Positions 43,819 to 54,091 are shown, counted from the stretch's first letter. The stretch: DNA of 55,147 nt from an uncultured Aquimarina sp. (GCA_947489685.1 CANLEM010000010.1:1-55147); one strand, 5' to 3'. Made by a program: numbers and translations. The notes: generated from the letters alone by a model not told the origin.

Positions 43819-45480
43819 TTAAATCAGTTTGCTAATAAACTGTTCTAATTCCTGTTCTCGATCCAAATTTAATTTTTTTCGAATACGGTGCCTAGAAGCT
43901 TTAATAGAACCCATGGTTACATTTCTGATCACCATGATTTCTTTAAGACTTAAATTCATACGCATCAGTGCACATACTTCCCTCTCTGATTTAGTAAGAT
44001 CAGGATATAAACTTCTGAGTTTTTCATTAAATTCTTGATCCAATTGTTCAATATTATCACCCAAAAAGTCAAATTTACTTTCTGTACTAATTTGTGCATT
44101 TAGATCAGTAATCAGAGATTGAAAATCTGAGACACTTACCGCATCTGCATGTTGTTTTACTTTTTTAAGTTTTGAAAGAAATTCTTGTTTAAACTGCAAA
44201 CGCATTTTATTGTCAGCTACCAATTGTTTCGTTTGATAAGTTGCATGTTTTAACTTTTCATCCAATAATTCTTTCTCGAGTTGCTCTTTCTCAAACCGTT
44301 CTTTATTGATTTTTTTTCGATTTTTCATCACAACTAACAAAGTAATAATCCCACCTACAGCTATAATTAATAAAGCAATATATAATCGATTTTTGGCTTG
44401 CTCTGTTTCTGCTCTTAATTCAATTTCTCTTTTTTCAGTAACAAATTGAAGGCTATCGGCTAGTTTTTCTTTCTGAAATTGATAATTCAATTCTAGCGTG
44501 GTGATTTTTTTGGCATTTTTGACATTAAAAATGGAATCATAATAATATTTGTGGGTTTTATAATAACCAAGTGCATTTTTATAATTACCCATCTGCTCAT
44601 AAATATGACTTCTTAATTGATAAATAATAGGAAATTTAGAGGTATTACCTTGTTTTTTAGCATAATCAAGAGCTTCATCCATATAAGACAGGGCTTCCTG
44701 ATATTTCCTTAAATCCGAATGGATTTTGGCGAGGTGCATTAATGTATTAGAAAGAAAATTATAATCTTTTGTTGATTTAAAAATATCAATAGTTTCTTCA
44801 TATAAAGCAATAGCTTTTTCATACTTGCCAGTAGTATAATATATCGTAGCAATATTATCATTGGATTTTGCTTTTTCAAAAAGAGTACGAGAGTAATTCT
44901 TTGAAAGTTTGTAGTAATGCATAGCAGAATCATTCTGTTTGGTATAATAATGTATGACTCCATGCATATTGTAGGTGCGAGCCAATTGTGCACTATCCAG
45001 ATGCTGCTTCTGTATAGCTATAGATTTTAAAAAATAGGACTTTGACTTATCATATTCTTTTTGATATCTAAAGATCATGGCGATGCTATGATAACTCCTG
45101 GCAATTTCAAAAGAATCTTGCAATTGTTCCCTGATTTTTAAAGCCTGTAACCTGAAATCTAGAGAGTTTTTATAATTGGTTTGTTTGGATTCATATTTTC
45201 CCAATACATCCAATATACGTGCTTTTTGTTTTAAAAAGTGATCAGAAGGAGAAGGAATGCTGTCGATAAACCGCAGGGTTTGGTTCATCAAATCCCTTCC
45301 TTGATCTATGCTGTATTTCTCTACCACCTTATTAAGTTCGAAGAGGTAATGCACTTTTAAAGAATCATTAACTGCATCATTTACTTTTTGTCTTAATTCA
45401 ATTTCCAAGCTGTCTTGTTGCACCTGGCCAAATACAGGAAGTAAATACAATAATAAAACGATAAAGAACAAGGTTCTCAT
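43819..45480 (-). CDS. Transmembrane TPR regulator with C-terminal helix-turn-helix (paralogue)
   Basis: The 553 residues have the same build as the 32743-34371 protein: signal sequence (FFIVLLLYLLPVFGQ), TPR units (about 40-330, such as YHSIAMIFRYQKEYDKSKSYFLK), transmembrane helix at about 365-385 (YIALLIIAVGGIITLLVVM), a long charged coiled coil (385-440) and a LuxR-type helix-turn-helix at the end (MNLSLKEIMVIRNVTMGSIKASRHRIRKKLNLD). It is divergent from the 2548-residue surface protein, sharing a 208-base gap, and convergent with the first lipoprotein gene. That position makes regulation of the neighbouring surface genes plausible. Confidence 0.86.
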   Translation of the reverse strand: MRTLFFIVLLLYLLPVFGQVQQDSLEIELRQKVNDAVNDSLKVHYLFELNKVVEKYSIDQGRDLMNQTLRFIDSIPSPSDHFLKQKARILDVLGKYESKQTNYKNSLDFRLQALKIREQLQDSFEIARSYHSIAMIFRYQKEYDKSKSYFLKSIAIQKQHLDSAQLARTYNMHGVIHYYTKQNDSAMHYYKLSKNYSRTLFEKAKSNDNIATIYYTTGKYEKAIALYEETIDIFKSTKDYNFLSNTLMHLAKIHSDLRKYQEALSYMDEALDYAKKQGNTSKFPIIYQLRSHIYEQMGNYKNALGYYKTHKYYYDSIFNVKNAKKITTLELNYQFQKEKLADSLQFVTEKREIELRAETEQAKNRLYIALLIIAVGGIITLLVVMKNRKKINKERFEKEQLEKELLDEKLKHATYQTKQLVADNKMRLQFKQEFLSKLKKVKQHADAVSVSDFQSLITDLNAQISTESKFDFLGDNIEQLDQEFNEKLRSLYPDLTKSEREVCALMRMNLSLKEIMVIRNVTMGSIKASRHRIRKKLNLDREQELEQFISKLI

Positions 45481-45629
45481 GAGGTATAAGGGGATTAAGA
45501 AGTGTACTACAAATATAAGAATATTAAGTAAGACAACATACTACACATGCTAATTGAGATTTCTTTGAAAACCCTATAAACAAAGGGATGAAACTTTTTG
45601 TAACCATAAAAAGAACATAAATCAGGCCA

Positions 45630-45637
45630 TAGATTTG
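45630..45637 (+). promoter_or_regulatory. -7 box (TAGATTTG) for the 2548-residue protein
   Basis: TAGATTTG fits TAnnTTTG, 51 bases before the ATG. The overlapping TGTACTAT resembles the downstream box of the ECF-type element, but no GGGTA box lies 12 bases upstream, so this gene seems to use a different promoter. Confidence 0.4.
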
Positions 45638-45688
45638 TACTATTGTCCTCTAAATTGTTAACAAAATTTTAACCTAAATACGCCCCTT

Positions 45689-48600
45689 ATGAAAAAACTA
45701 CTACTCCTATTTTTCGTGGTGTTTTATGCTATAGGATTCACCTCTTATGAAATAAATGCCAAAACACCTCTTAAACCCTCTGAAGAATTATTTACACCTC
45801 AGATTAGTATCACGGGTCCTGATATGATGACAGTGATTACCAATGGTGATACAACTCCTGACATGTTAGATGGTACTATCTACCTAGAAATTGGTACTGG
45901 TCATTCACAAATGACACCTTTTACCATACAAAACAATGGTACGAGTGATTTAAACATTTCGAATATTACAATTACTGGAACCGATGCTTCAGATTTTGTG
46001 CTCAATGACATGTGGCCTGTCTCGGTATTAGCCGGAACATCAGAATCTATTGAAATTAGTTTTGCGCCACAATCTGCTGGGGTAAAAAACGCAATAGTGA
46101 CCATTGCCAGTGATGATCCTACTAATGGAACCTATACATTTACCATACAAGGAACTGCTTTTGAAGGCGCCACAGGACTTCATTTTGACGGTGTGGATGA
46201 TAATATCACTTTCAATAATGGAAACTATGCCTTAAATAATGATTTTGCTATTGAATTTTGGATGAAACCCAATATTTCTGGTACAGAAGAACATTTTATA
46301 CTGGATAATACAAGTGGCAGTGCAGGATATAGTTTACGTATTGATATCACCCAGCAATTAAATTTTACTTTTTTCACCTCGAGTGGTGTTAAAAATTTAA
46401 GTACTCCACCTATCGTAAACGATGTATGGCAACATGTTGCTATTGTTTATGATGGCTCTCGCTATGTAATTTTTATTGATGGTATGCTTGATAATTCATT
46501 AGCGCTTTCTGAGGCTATTGTAGATAGCAGTAATAATCTAACTATAGGAAGTGCCTTAGGTGGTGGAGAACACTATGCTGGTGCTATAGATGAATTTCGT
46601 GTGTGGGATACGGCACTTTCTAGCTGCAGAATTTCTGATCAATCTAGTTGCCAATTAACAGGAAGTGAAGATGATTTGATAGCCTATTACAATTTTAATA
46701 ATGGAGAAGTTAACGGAAATAACTTCCCTATGTTTAGTATATTAGATCCTAACCATACGATTACATCTGGTATTCCTCCTCAAGGAACGCTAAACAACTT
46801 TGGGTTAAGTGGTACAACTTCTAACTGGATAGATACAACAGCCAATGGTATTTCAGGAAATTGTAGTACGTATACAGAATCTATAATTTCAATTACTTCC
46901 AATAGTACAGCTATTATTAACGGAACTACTACGGTAAGTTCAAGCAATAACACTTCTTTTGGAAATGTAGAATTTGGTCAGGCAGAACCTGCAGATTATA
47001 CCATTAATAATGCAGGTAGCGCAACATTAAATATTTCTAATATTATTATTGACGGTGCATCTGATTTTACTATCATAGAATCTCCAACTACAGTAGCTGC
47101 TGGAGCTTCAGGAAATTTACGTATCCTTTTTACACCAGCTTCTATCGGAACTAAAAATGCCACAGTGCGTATATTAAGTGATGATTGTGATAATGCTACC
47201 TTTACTTTTGCCATAGAAGGAACCGGTTTTATCCCTGCAACTGGACTGAGTTTTGATGGAACAGACGATCATATCAGTATCAATCATAATAGCGCGTTCA
47301 ATACAAATACGTTTACTATAGAAGCATACTTTAAAACTACATCTACTGCAGGTGGACAGTCAATTATTGGTAAATATGATGCTACAGGAATTAATGGATT
47401 CTCTATGAATTTAAGCAGTTCCGGAGTATTACGATTTGAGTACGCAGTACCAAACAATGAATCAACTAGTTTATCTAATGCTTCTGGACTTAATGATGGT
47501 AATTGGCACCATATCGCTTTAGCATTTGGAGATGGAAAGGCCATATTTTATATAGATGGTGTATTAGACAATGAAATTACTTTTAGTAATATTCCAGAAG
47601 TCCCAACAAACACAGAATCACTTTTCATAGGGTATTCTGCGTTTAATAACGTTTATTTTAATGGAGATATAGACGAAGTACGTTATTGGTCTAGAACACT
47701 ATGCTTAGATGAAATAAATGCGCAACAAAGCTGTGAATTAGCAGGAAATGAATCTGGATTGGTTGCTTACTATGACTTAAATCAGGGAAATGTTGATGCT
47801 AATAATGCTAGCACAACAACTGCAGACGATGCAACTTCAAACAGTTTAGATGGTACTTTAACGAATTTTACATTAACAGGCAGTACGTCTAATTGGGTAG
47901 ATACAACTGCAAATGGTATCTCTGGAAATTGCTCTGTAGCTATTCCGGAAATTAACGTACAAGGAGATGGTAACGATATCCCTAATGGCGATACAACTCC
48001 TGATTCAAGTGATAATACAGATGCAGGAAGCGTTTTGGTTGGTAATTCTGCTGAGATGAACTTTTTTGTTCGTAATACTGATGGGTCTGCCGCTTTAAAT
48101 ATAGATGGTGTTATACTTACTGGAGATACTGGTGATTTTACAATTACTCGAAATCCAAATAATAACCCTATACCAGCAACTGAATCAGCTTCATTAAAAA
48201 TAGAATTTGCACCAACGTCTGGCGGTACAAAAACGGCTACTGTAATTATTAGTAGTGATGATTGTGATGAACCGGATTATACTTTCACCATACAAGGAAC
48301 AGGGATTCCTGCTGGTACTGGTTTAGATTTTGATGGTACTAATGATTTGGTAACAATTTCTCATGACAATGGGCAAAATAATTTGAATTTCTCGGTTGAT
48401 TTCTGGATCAAAACTACCGATGGCCTTGGTGGGGTAATTAATAAATTTACCCCAGATGGAAACAATGGATGGCGTATTAACCTGGATGGTGGAAGAATAG
48501 AGTTTTATTACTATGCCAGTGCAACAAATTACATTACCAGGTTATTGAGCCCTGCAACTTCGGTAAATGACGGTGATTGGCATCACGTAGCGGTTACTCT

Positions 48601-51600
48601 CAACTCTGGAAATGCCAGATGTTATATCGATGGCACTTTGGCCAGATCAACCGGATGGAATGGAACCGCAACTGCTACCACGACCACAGCAGATATACAA
48701 CTAGGATTTGCGGCAGCAGATTCGCCTAGTGGTGATACAGGTGGCTATTTTGATGGTCAGTTAGACGAGTTACGTATCTGGACAAAAACATTGAGTGAAT
48801 TTGAAGTTGGTCAATTAAATGGCTGTACAGCAGATATGTCGCAATCTAATTTAATAGCTAGTTATAATTTTAATACTGGTATTGCAGCTGCTGATAATAG
48901 CGGGCTAACAACATTAGCAGATGGTTCAGGAAGCAACTACAACGGAACACTGACTAACTTTGCGTTAACCGGAGCTACCAGTAACTGGATCGATGCGGCT
49001 GACAATAATGTTTCTGGTAGTTGTGATTGTGTGGTTATAGGTGACGTTACGTTGACCACGCAAGCCGAAGTAGACAATTTTGTAACGACAACTCTTGGAT
49101 CTTGTGGAATTATCGAAGGAGATGTAACGATTAACGGAACTATTACAGATGTATCTGGCTTTTCTAATGTGCACATTATTTCAGGGGACTTGTATCTGGA
49201 AGGGAATATTGCGGATGATCTTTCTGGGTTTGCTTCACTAACCACCATTGGAGGAAATTTCACTTTAAAAAACATGACCAATACGACTTCGATAAGCGAT
49301 TTTTCTAATATTACGAGTCTTGGAGGAAATTTTGAAGTTAACAACCTGGATCAATTAACAGAAATTTCAATTTTTGATCAAATAGCCGATGTTTCAAGTA
49401 TAACGATTACTGGTAATGCAATGTTATCAACGATTACTTTTGATGAATTGCAAACTATGAGTTCTAGTTTTGTCATATCATTTAATGGATCGCTAAGCGC
49501 TATTTCTGTTCCAAAATTAACCCAGGTAAGTGGTGAATTTAGAATGACTAATAATGGAGGAGGAATGACTGGTCTCACCTTACCGCTACTGGAGAGTACA
49601 GGGAATTTCAGAATTAATGATATGAATGGTCTACAATCTATAAATGTTCCAGAATTACTAACGGTTACGGGTAGCTTTAATGTGGGTAGTTGTGCTGCCT
49701 TAACTACCCTTACGCTTCCAAAATTAACAAGTATAGATAATAATACTTCCATTGACAATTGTACACAACTTACTACAATAAATACAACGTCCTTATCAAC
49801 GGTTAGTGGTAATTTTAGTATGGATGATTTGGCAATAAGTAGTTTAAGTTTCCTCCAAAATGTAACAAGTATTGGTGGTGAACTTTTAATAAGAGATATG
49901 ATTAATTTGAGTAATCTTCAAGGACTTGATGAATTAACAACTTTAGGAAGTTTCAGTCTAAATGATTGTGATTTAGTGCCTAATCTGGAGGGGTTCCCTA
50001 AATTAGCTATTACTTCTATAAATTCATTGAGTATTGGTGAAAATGAATTAATCACAACGTTAGATAATTCTTTCGTAGCTTCATTAACTTCTATCACTAC
50101 TCTAGGAATTAGTTTTAATGGAAATCTAGTCGAAATTGATGCTTTACAAAATGTAGTTTCACTAACTGGAAGTAACTCAACAATTAGAGATAACAACAGC
50201 TTACAAAGTATAAATCTATATGCGCTTAGAAATGTATCTGCTAATTTAATAATACAAAATCAGGATCAGGGGATTACTAATCTATGTGGCCTATATAATT
50301 ATGTAACCTTAGGTGATGGAGCGACCACTTTATCATTTCTAGGTGCCAATCAAACCAACTGGGATAGTGCTCAAGATATCATCGATAATTGCCAAACACC
50401 TGTAATAACGTTGATTGGTGATAATCCACAAACCATCGAATTGGGTGACGGATATACCGAATTAGGTGCCAGCACTAGTGATAGTTCTACCGTAATTATT
50501 GATTCGTCGGATTTTACAGATGCCGTAGGCAGTTACACTATTACATATAATGCAGTAGGGCTCTTAGGAAATAATGCTGTCGAAGTGACCAGAACGGTTA
50601 ATGTGGTCGACACTACGGCTCCAATCATAACGCTAAATGGTGATAACCCCCAAACCATTGAGCTAGGTGATGGATATACCGAACTGGGAGCTTCTACAGA
50701 TGATGGAACTACTATTGTCATTAATGACGCTGATTTTGCAGATGCTGTAGGAAGTTATACCATAACGTATAATGCTACAGATCCATCTGGCAATATGGCC
50801 ACCGAAGTAACAAGAACCGTAAATGTAGTCGATACCACAGCTCCGGTAATCTCTTTAAACGGTGACAATCCTCAGACTATAGAACTAGGTAACGGATATA
50901 CCGAATTAGGTGCTACCGCAGATGATGGAAGCACTATTATAATCGATGATTCTGATTTTACAGATGCATTGGGAAGCTATACGATCACCTATAACGCTAC
51001 CGATGCCGTAGGAAATAATGCTGTCGAAGTGACCAGAACCGTAAATGTAGTAGATACTACTGCTCCTGTAATTACCATAACGGGGGATAACCCACAAACC
51101 ATTGAGTTGGGTGATGGTTATACAGAGCTTGGTGCTACCACCGATGATGGAAGTAGCATTGTAATCAATGATTCTGATTTTACAGATGCCGTAGGAAGTT
51201 ATACCATTACTTATAATGCAACCGATGGCTCAGGAAATAACGCAATTGAAGTTGCAAGAACGGTAAATGTAGTAGATACCACTGCTCCTGTAATTACTTT
51301 GACAGGTGATAACCCCCAAACCATAGAGTTAGGTAATGGGTATATTGAACTTGGTGCCACTACAGATGATGGAACTAGTATCGTAATAGATACTTCTGAT
51401 TTTGCAGATGCTGTTGGAAGCTATACCATTACCTATAATGCAACTGATGTTTCAGGAAATAACGCAATTGAAGTTACAAGAACGGTTAATGTTGTTGATA
51501 CTACTGCTCCTGTCATTACTTTAACAGGTGATAATCCACAGACTATAGAATTAGGGGATGGATATACAGAACTAGGTGCTACAACAGATGATGGAAGTAG

Positions 51601-53335
51601 TATCGTAATCGATGATTCTGACTTTACAGATGCTCTGGGAAGCTATACCATTACGTATAATGCAACCGATGCTTTGGGCAATACTGCTACTGAAGTAACA
51701 AGAACAGTGAATGTAGTTGATACTACCGCCCCAGTGATTAATTTGGCAGGTGATAATCCACAGACTATAGAATTAGGGGATGGATATATTGAATTAGGAG
51801 CTACAATAAATGATGGAAGTAGTATAGTAATCGATAATTCTGATTTTGCAGATGCAGTTGGAAGCTACACTATTCGATATAATGCAACAGATGCTTCTGG
51901 TAATGCAGCTATTGAAGTAACAAGAGCAGTGAATGTAATTGATACTACTGCTCCAGTGATTACTTTGGTAGGTGATAATCCACAGACTATAGAATTAGGG
52001 GATGGATATACCGAATTAGGTGCTACAACAAATGATGGAAGTAGTATCGTAATCGATAATTCTAATTTTGCAGATGCTGTTGGAAGCTACACTATTCGAT
52101 ATAATGCAACAGATGCTTCTGGTAATATTGCTACCGAAGTTACAAGAGTGGTAAATGTAATAGATACTACAGCTCCTATCATTACTTTAAATGGTGATAA
52201 TCCTCAAATTATTGGATTAGGGGATGGATATACAGAACTAGGAGCAAATACAAATGATGGTACTGCTGTGGTAATTGATAGCTCTGATTTTACGGATGCT
52301 CTAGGAAGCTATACCATTCGATATAATGCAACCGACGCTTCTGGTAATACAGCTACCGAAGTTACAAGAACCGTAACTGTGATAAATCCGGATATCACCG
52401 CTCCCGTAATTACCTTAATTGGAGATAATCCTCAAACGATTAATTTGGGAGATGGATATACAGAACTAGGAGCAACTACCGACGATGGAAGTACTATCGT
52501 CATAGATGATTCTGATTTTATTGATCTCGTCGGAAGCTATATCATTCGATATAATGCTACAGATGCCTCAGGTAATACAGCCATAGAAGTTACCAGAATA
52601 GTAAACGTAATTTCTATCTGTCCAATTTTTGACTTACCTGCCAATAATTTCCAGATACAAACCTCTAGCGAAACCTGTGTTGGTAAAAATAATGGGAACA
52701 TCCTTATTAGCGCAGCTGAAGAATTAAATTATACTACAACTATTAATAATGAGACCTATAATTTCTCTACTAACCTTCTGGTAACAGATTTGGCTCCGGG
52801 AACCTATCCTATTTGTATCACCATAAACGGATTTACGAATTGCGAACAGTGTTTTGAGGTGGTTATCGATGAAGCAGAAAATTTGACAGGAAATACCAGT
52901 TTAACCACCGAAGAAGGAAACTCCAAAATATTTGTAGAAATTGATTCCGGAACCCCTCCTTATACGGTTGTAATCAATAATGAGATCATAAAAGAGTATA
53001 CTACCAAGAGCTTTACAGTAGATGTGGCACATGGGGATCAGGTCGAAGTATTCTCAAGTCTTGATTGCGAAGGAAAACTAGAGACCAAGGTAAGTTTATT
53101 TGATAAAATCACTATAGCTCCCAACCCTACCCGAAGCAATGTAACCCTTAGCATTCCTGATACTTCATTGCAAACCTTGAATCTAGCAATTTATAATACT
53201 TTGGGTATCCAGGTGTCTTCAAAAGCATATAGTATAATTTCTGGAAAAGTAGATCTGCCTATGGAACATTTACCTGCAGGGGTCTATTTTATTAGAATTG
53301 ATGAAGGAACCACTTTTAGAATCGTAAAACAATAA
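45689..53335 (+). CDS. Giant T9SS-secreted surface protein (LamG, choice-of-anchor, L-domain and Ig-like repeats)
   Basis: A 2548-residue exported protein. The signal peptide is followed by three tandem pairs of an ASH/choice-of-anchor D-like domain and a LamG/concanavalin-like domain: about 38-157/160-325, 398-516/518-678 and 753-873/876-1048 (GLHFDGVDDNITF ... IDEFRVWDTAL). Residues 1114-1568 are a leucine-rich, receptor-L-domain-like solenoid (GDLYLEGNIADDLSGFASLTTIGGNF). Then come ten 74-residue DUF5011-type Ig-like repeats (1570-2309), a Cys-bearing linker and a T9SS sorting domain (about 2472-2548, ending GVYFIRIDEGTTFRIVKQ). LamG and L-domains suggest glycan or surface binding. The linker and repeats match the protein at 39009. 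Only three bases separate it from the lipoprotein gene. Confidence 0.92.
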   Translation: MKKLLLLFFVVFYAIGFTSYEINAKTPLKPSEELFTPQISITGPDMMTVITNGDTTPDMLDGTIYLEIGTGHSQMTPFTIQNNGTSDLNISNITITGTDASDFVLNDMWPVSVLAGTSESIEISFAPQSAGVKNAIVTIASDDPTNGTYTFTIQGTAFEGATGLHFDGVDDNITFNNGNYALNNDFAIEFWMKPNISGTEEHFILDNTSGSAGYSLRIDITQQLNFTFFTSSGVKNLSTPPIVNDVWQHVAIVYDGSRYVIFIDGMLDNSLALSEAIVDSSNNLTIGSALGGGEHYAGAIDEFRVWDTALSSCRISDQSSCQLTGSEDDLIAYYNFNNGEVNGNNFPMFSILDPNHTITSGIPPQGTLNNFGLSGTTSNWIDTTANGISGNCSTYTESIISITSNSTAIINGTTTVSSSNNTSFGNVEFGQAEPADYTINNAGSATLNISNIIIDGASDFTIIESPTTVAAGASGNLRILFTPASIGTKNATVRILSDDCDNATFTFAIEGTGFIPATGLSFDGTDDHISINHNSAFNTNTFTIEAYFKTTSTAGGQSIIGKYDATGINGFSMNLSSSGVLRFEYAVPNNESTSLSNASGLNDGNWHHIALAFGDGKAIFYIDGVLDNEITFSNIPEVPTNTESLFIGYSAFNNVYFNGDIDEVRYWSRTLCLDEINAQQSCELAGNESGLVAYYDLNQGNVDANNASTTTADDATSNSLDGTLTNFTLTGSTSNWVDTTANGISGNCSVAIPEINVQGDGNDIPNGDTTPDSSDNTDAGSVLVGNSAEMNFFVRNTDGSAALNIDGVILTGDTGDFTITRNPNNNPIPATESASLKIEFAPTSGGTKTATVIISSDDCDEPDYTFTIQGTGIPAGTGLDFDGTNDLVTISHDNGQNNLNFSVDFWIKTTDGLGGVINKFTPDGNNGWRINLDGGRIEFYYYASATNYITRLLSPATSVNDGDWHHVAVTLNSGNARCYIDGTLARSTGWNGTATATTTTADIQLGFAAADSPSGDTGGYFDGQLDELRIWTKTLSEFEVGQLNGCTADMSQSNLIASYNFNTGIAAADNSGLTTLADGSGSNYNGTLTNFALTGATSNWIDAADNNVSGSCDCVVIGDVTLTTQAEVDNFVTTTLGSCGIIEGDVTINGTITDVSGFSNVHIISGDLYLEGNIADDLSGFASLTTIGGNFTLKNMTNTTSISDFSNITSLGGNFEVNNLDQLTEISIFDQIADVSSITITGNAMLSTITFDELQTMSSSFVISFNGSLSAISVPKLTQVSGEFRMTNNGGGMTGLTLPLLESTGNFRINDMNGLQSINVPELLTVTGSFNVGSCAALTTLTLPKLTSIDNNTSIDNCTQLTTINTTSLSTVSGNFSMDDLAISSLSFLQNVTSIGGELLIRDMINLSNLQGLDELTTLGSFSLNDCDLVPNLEGFPKLAITSINSLSIGENELITTLDNSFVASLTSITTLGISFNGNLVEIDALQNVVSLTGSNSTIRDNNSLQSINLYALRNVSANLIIQNQDQGITNLCGLYNYVTLGDGATTLSFLGANQTNWDSAQDIIDNCQTPVITLIGDNPQTIELGDGYTELGASTSDSSTVIIDSSDFTDAVGSYTITYNAVGLLGNNAVEVTRTVNVVDTTAPIITLNGDNPQTIELGDGYTELGASTDDGTTIVINDADFADAVGSYTITYNATDPSGNMATEVTRTVNVVDTTAPVISLNGDNPQTIELGNGYTELGATADDGSTIIIDDSDFTDALGSYTITYNATDAVGNNAVEVTRTVNVVDTTAPVITITGDNPQTIELGDGYTELGATTDDGSSIVINDSDFTDAVGSYTITYNATDGSGNNAIEVARTVNVVDTTAPVITLTGDNPQTIELGNGYIELGATTDDGTSIVIDTSDFADAVGSYTITYNATDVSGNNAIEVTRTVNVVDTTAPVITLTGDNPQTIELGDGYTELGATTDDGSSIVIDDSDFTDALGSYTITYNATDALGNTATEVTRTVNVVDTTAPVINLAGDNPQTIELGDGYIELGATINDGSSIVIDNSDFADAVGSYTIRYNATDASGNAAIEVTRAVNVIDTTAPVITLVGDNPQTIELGDGYTELGATTNDGSSIVIDNSNFADAVGSYTIRYNATDASGNIATEVTRVVNVIDTTAPIITLNGDNPQIIGLGDGYTELGANTNDGTAVVIDSSDFTDALGSYTIRYNATDASGNTATEVTRTVTVINPDITAPVITLIGDNPQTINLGDGYTELGATTDDGSTIVIDDSDFIDLVGSYIIRYNATDASGNTAIEVTRIVNVISICPIFDLPANNFQIQTSSETCVGKNNGNILISAAEELNYTTTINNETYNFSTNLLVTDLAPGTYPICITINGFTNCEQCFEVVIDEAENLTGNTSLTTEEGNSKIFVEIDSGTPPYTVVINNEIIKEYTTKSFTVDVAHGDQVEVFSSLDCEGKLETKVSLFDKITIAPNPTRSNVTLSIPDTSLQTLNLAIYNTLGIQVSSKAYSIISGKVDLPMEHLPAGVYFIRIDEGTTFRIVKQ
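50396..52615 (+). repeat. Ten tandem 222-bp repeats inside the giant gene
   Basis: The units are 74 codons each, sharing GDNPQTIELGDGYTELGA and SYTITYNATD...NV(V/I)DTTAP. Some neighbouring units, such as those near 51740-51960 and 51960-52180, are almost identical at DNA level. The gene at 39009 carries three units of the same family at about 41520-42180. Confidence 0.92.
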
Positions 53336-53338
53336 GCC

Positions 53339-54031
53339 ATGAAAAACTTAAGAACATATATAACTCTGATAAGTCTTGCTTTATTGATTTCTTGTAGTGG
53401 AGATGATGATGGAGCTCCACCCATTACAGTAAACCAGGAACCAGCTACACCGAGTTTAGTATTCCCTTCAAATAATTTGACCTGTACAAATTTTAATTTA
53501 GAATTTGAATGGAATGCAGTTACCGACCCCGATGGAGATGAAGTAAGCTATGTTATTGAAATAGCAGCCAACAGTAATTTTACCACTGTATTATTTACTG
53601 CAGTTACTTCTGAAACTACCAGGACTTTCACCCTAGAAAAGGGAGTAACATATTACTGGAGAGTCAAAGCAGGAGATACCGAGGGTAATGAGAGCGAATA
53701 TTCGGGAACTCAATCGTTCTTTACTGAACCCGAAGCTGGTATAAATACCATTCCATCGGTTCCTCAATTGATCAGTCCTGCAATAGGAAACCAATTATCC
53801 GATACGACAGTTACCTTGGATTGGGAGGCTACCGATACAGATGATGATGCATTAGTGTATGATGTATATTTTGGAGATACAAATCCACCAGTACTATTTT
53901 CAGAAAACATCGATATGTCTGAATTAGAAGTAACACTTTCACCTAATACGATATATTATTGGCGAGTAGTTGTCAAAGACAATCATCAAAGTGCTACCAT
54001 AGGTCAGGTATGGAATTTTAGAACCGAGTAA
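53339..54031 (+). CDS. Lipoprotein with two fibronectin type III-like repeats (paralogue)
   Basis: A 230-residue lipoprotein with lipobox LLISC (Cys19) and an acidic spacer (SGDDDG). Two fibronectin III-like repeats follow, with the motifs FEWNAVTDPDGDEVSYVIEIA and YYWRVKAGDTEGNESEYSG and then DWEATDTDDDALVYDVYFGDTNPP. It is paralogous along the whole length to the protein at 43041-43742. Its ATG is three bases after the stop codon of the giant gene, so the pair is translationally coupled and the two products are probably needed together. Acidic residues after the Cys may act as a surface-export signal, as known for Bacteroidetes lipoproteins. Confidence 0.9.
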   Translation: MKNLRTYITLISLALLISCSGDDDGAPPITVNQEPATPSLVFPSNNLTCTNFNLEFEWNAVTDPDGDEVSYVIEIAANSNFTTVLFTAVTSETTRTFTLEKGVTYYWRVKAGDTEGNESEYSGTQSFFTEPEAGINTIPSVPQLISPAIGNQLSDTTVTLDWEATDTDDDALVYDVYFGDTNPPVLFSENIDMSELEVTLSPNTIYYWRVVVKDNHQSATIGQVWNFRTE

Positions 54032-54050
54032 GGAGTACTGTATAAATTGT

Positions 54051-54076
54051 CATTACGAAGATAAGGGGTCGTAATG
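54051..54076. repeat. Inverted repeat after the second lipoprotein gene
   Basis: CATTACGA pairs with TCGTAATG over a 10-base AGATAAGGGG loop, 20 bases after the stop codon and just before the terminator. Its role is unknown. Confidence 0.5.
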
Positions 54077-54091
54077 TACTTTTTTCGTTAG

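Noticed and set aside
45610..45643. ECF-type element before the 2548-residue protein
   Set aside because: Only the downstream TGTACTAT matches. The position 12 bases upstream reads AAAGAACATAAA rather than AAAAATAGGGTA.
50396..52615. CRISPR-like array
   Set aside because: The repeats are 222 bp, coding, in frame and contiguous without spacers; they are protein domains. No CRISPR array or cas gene is seen in the window.
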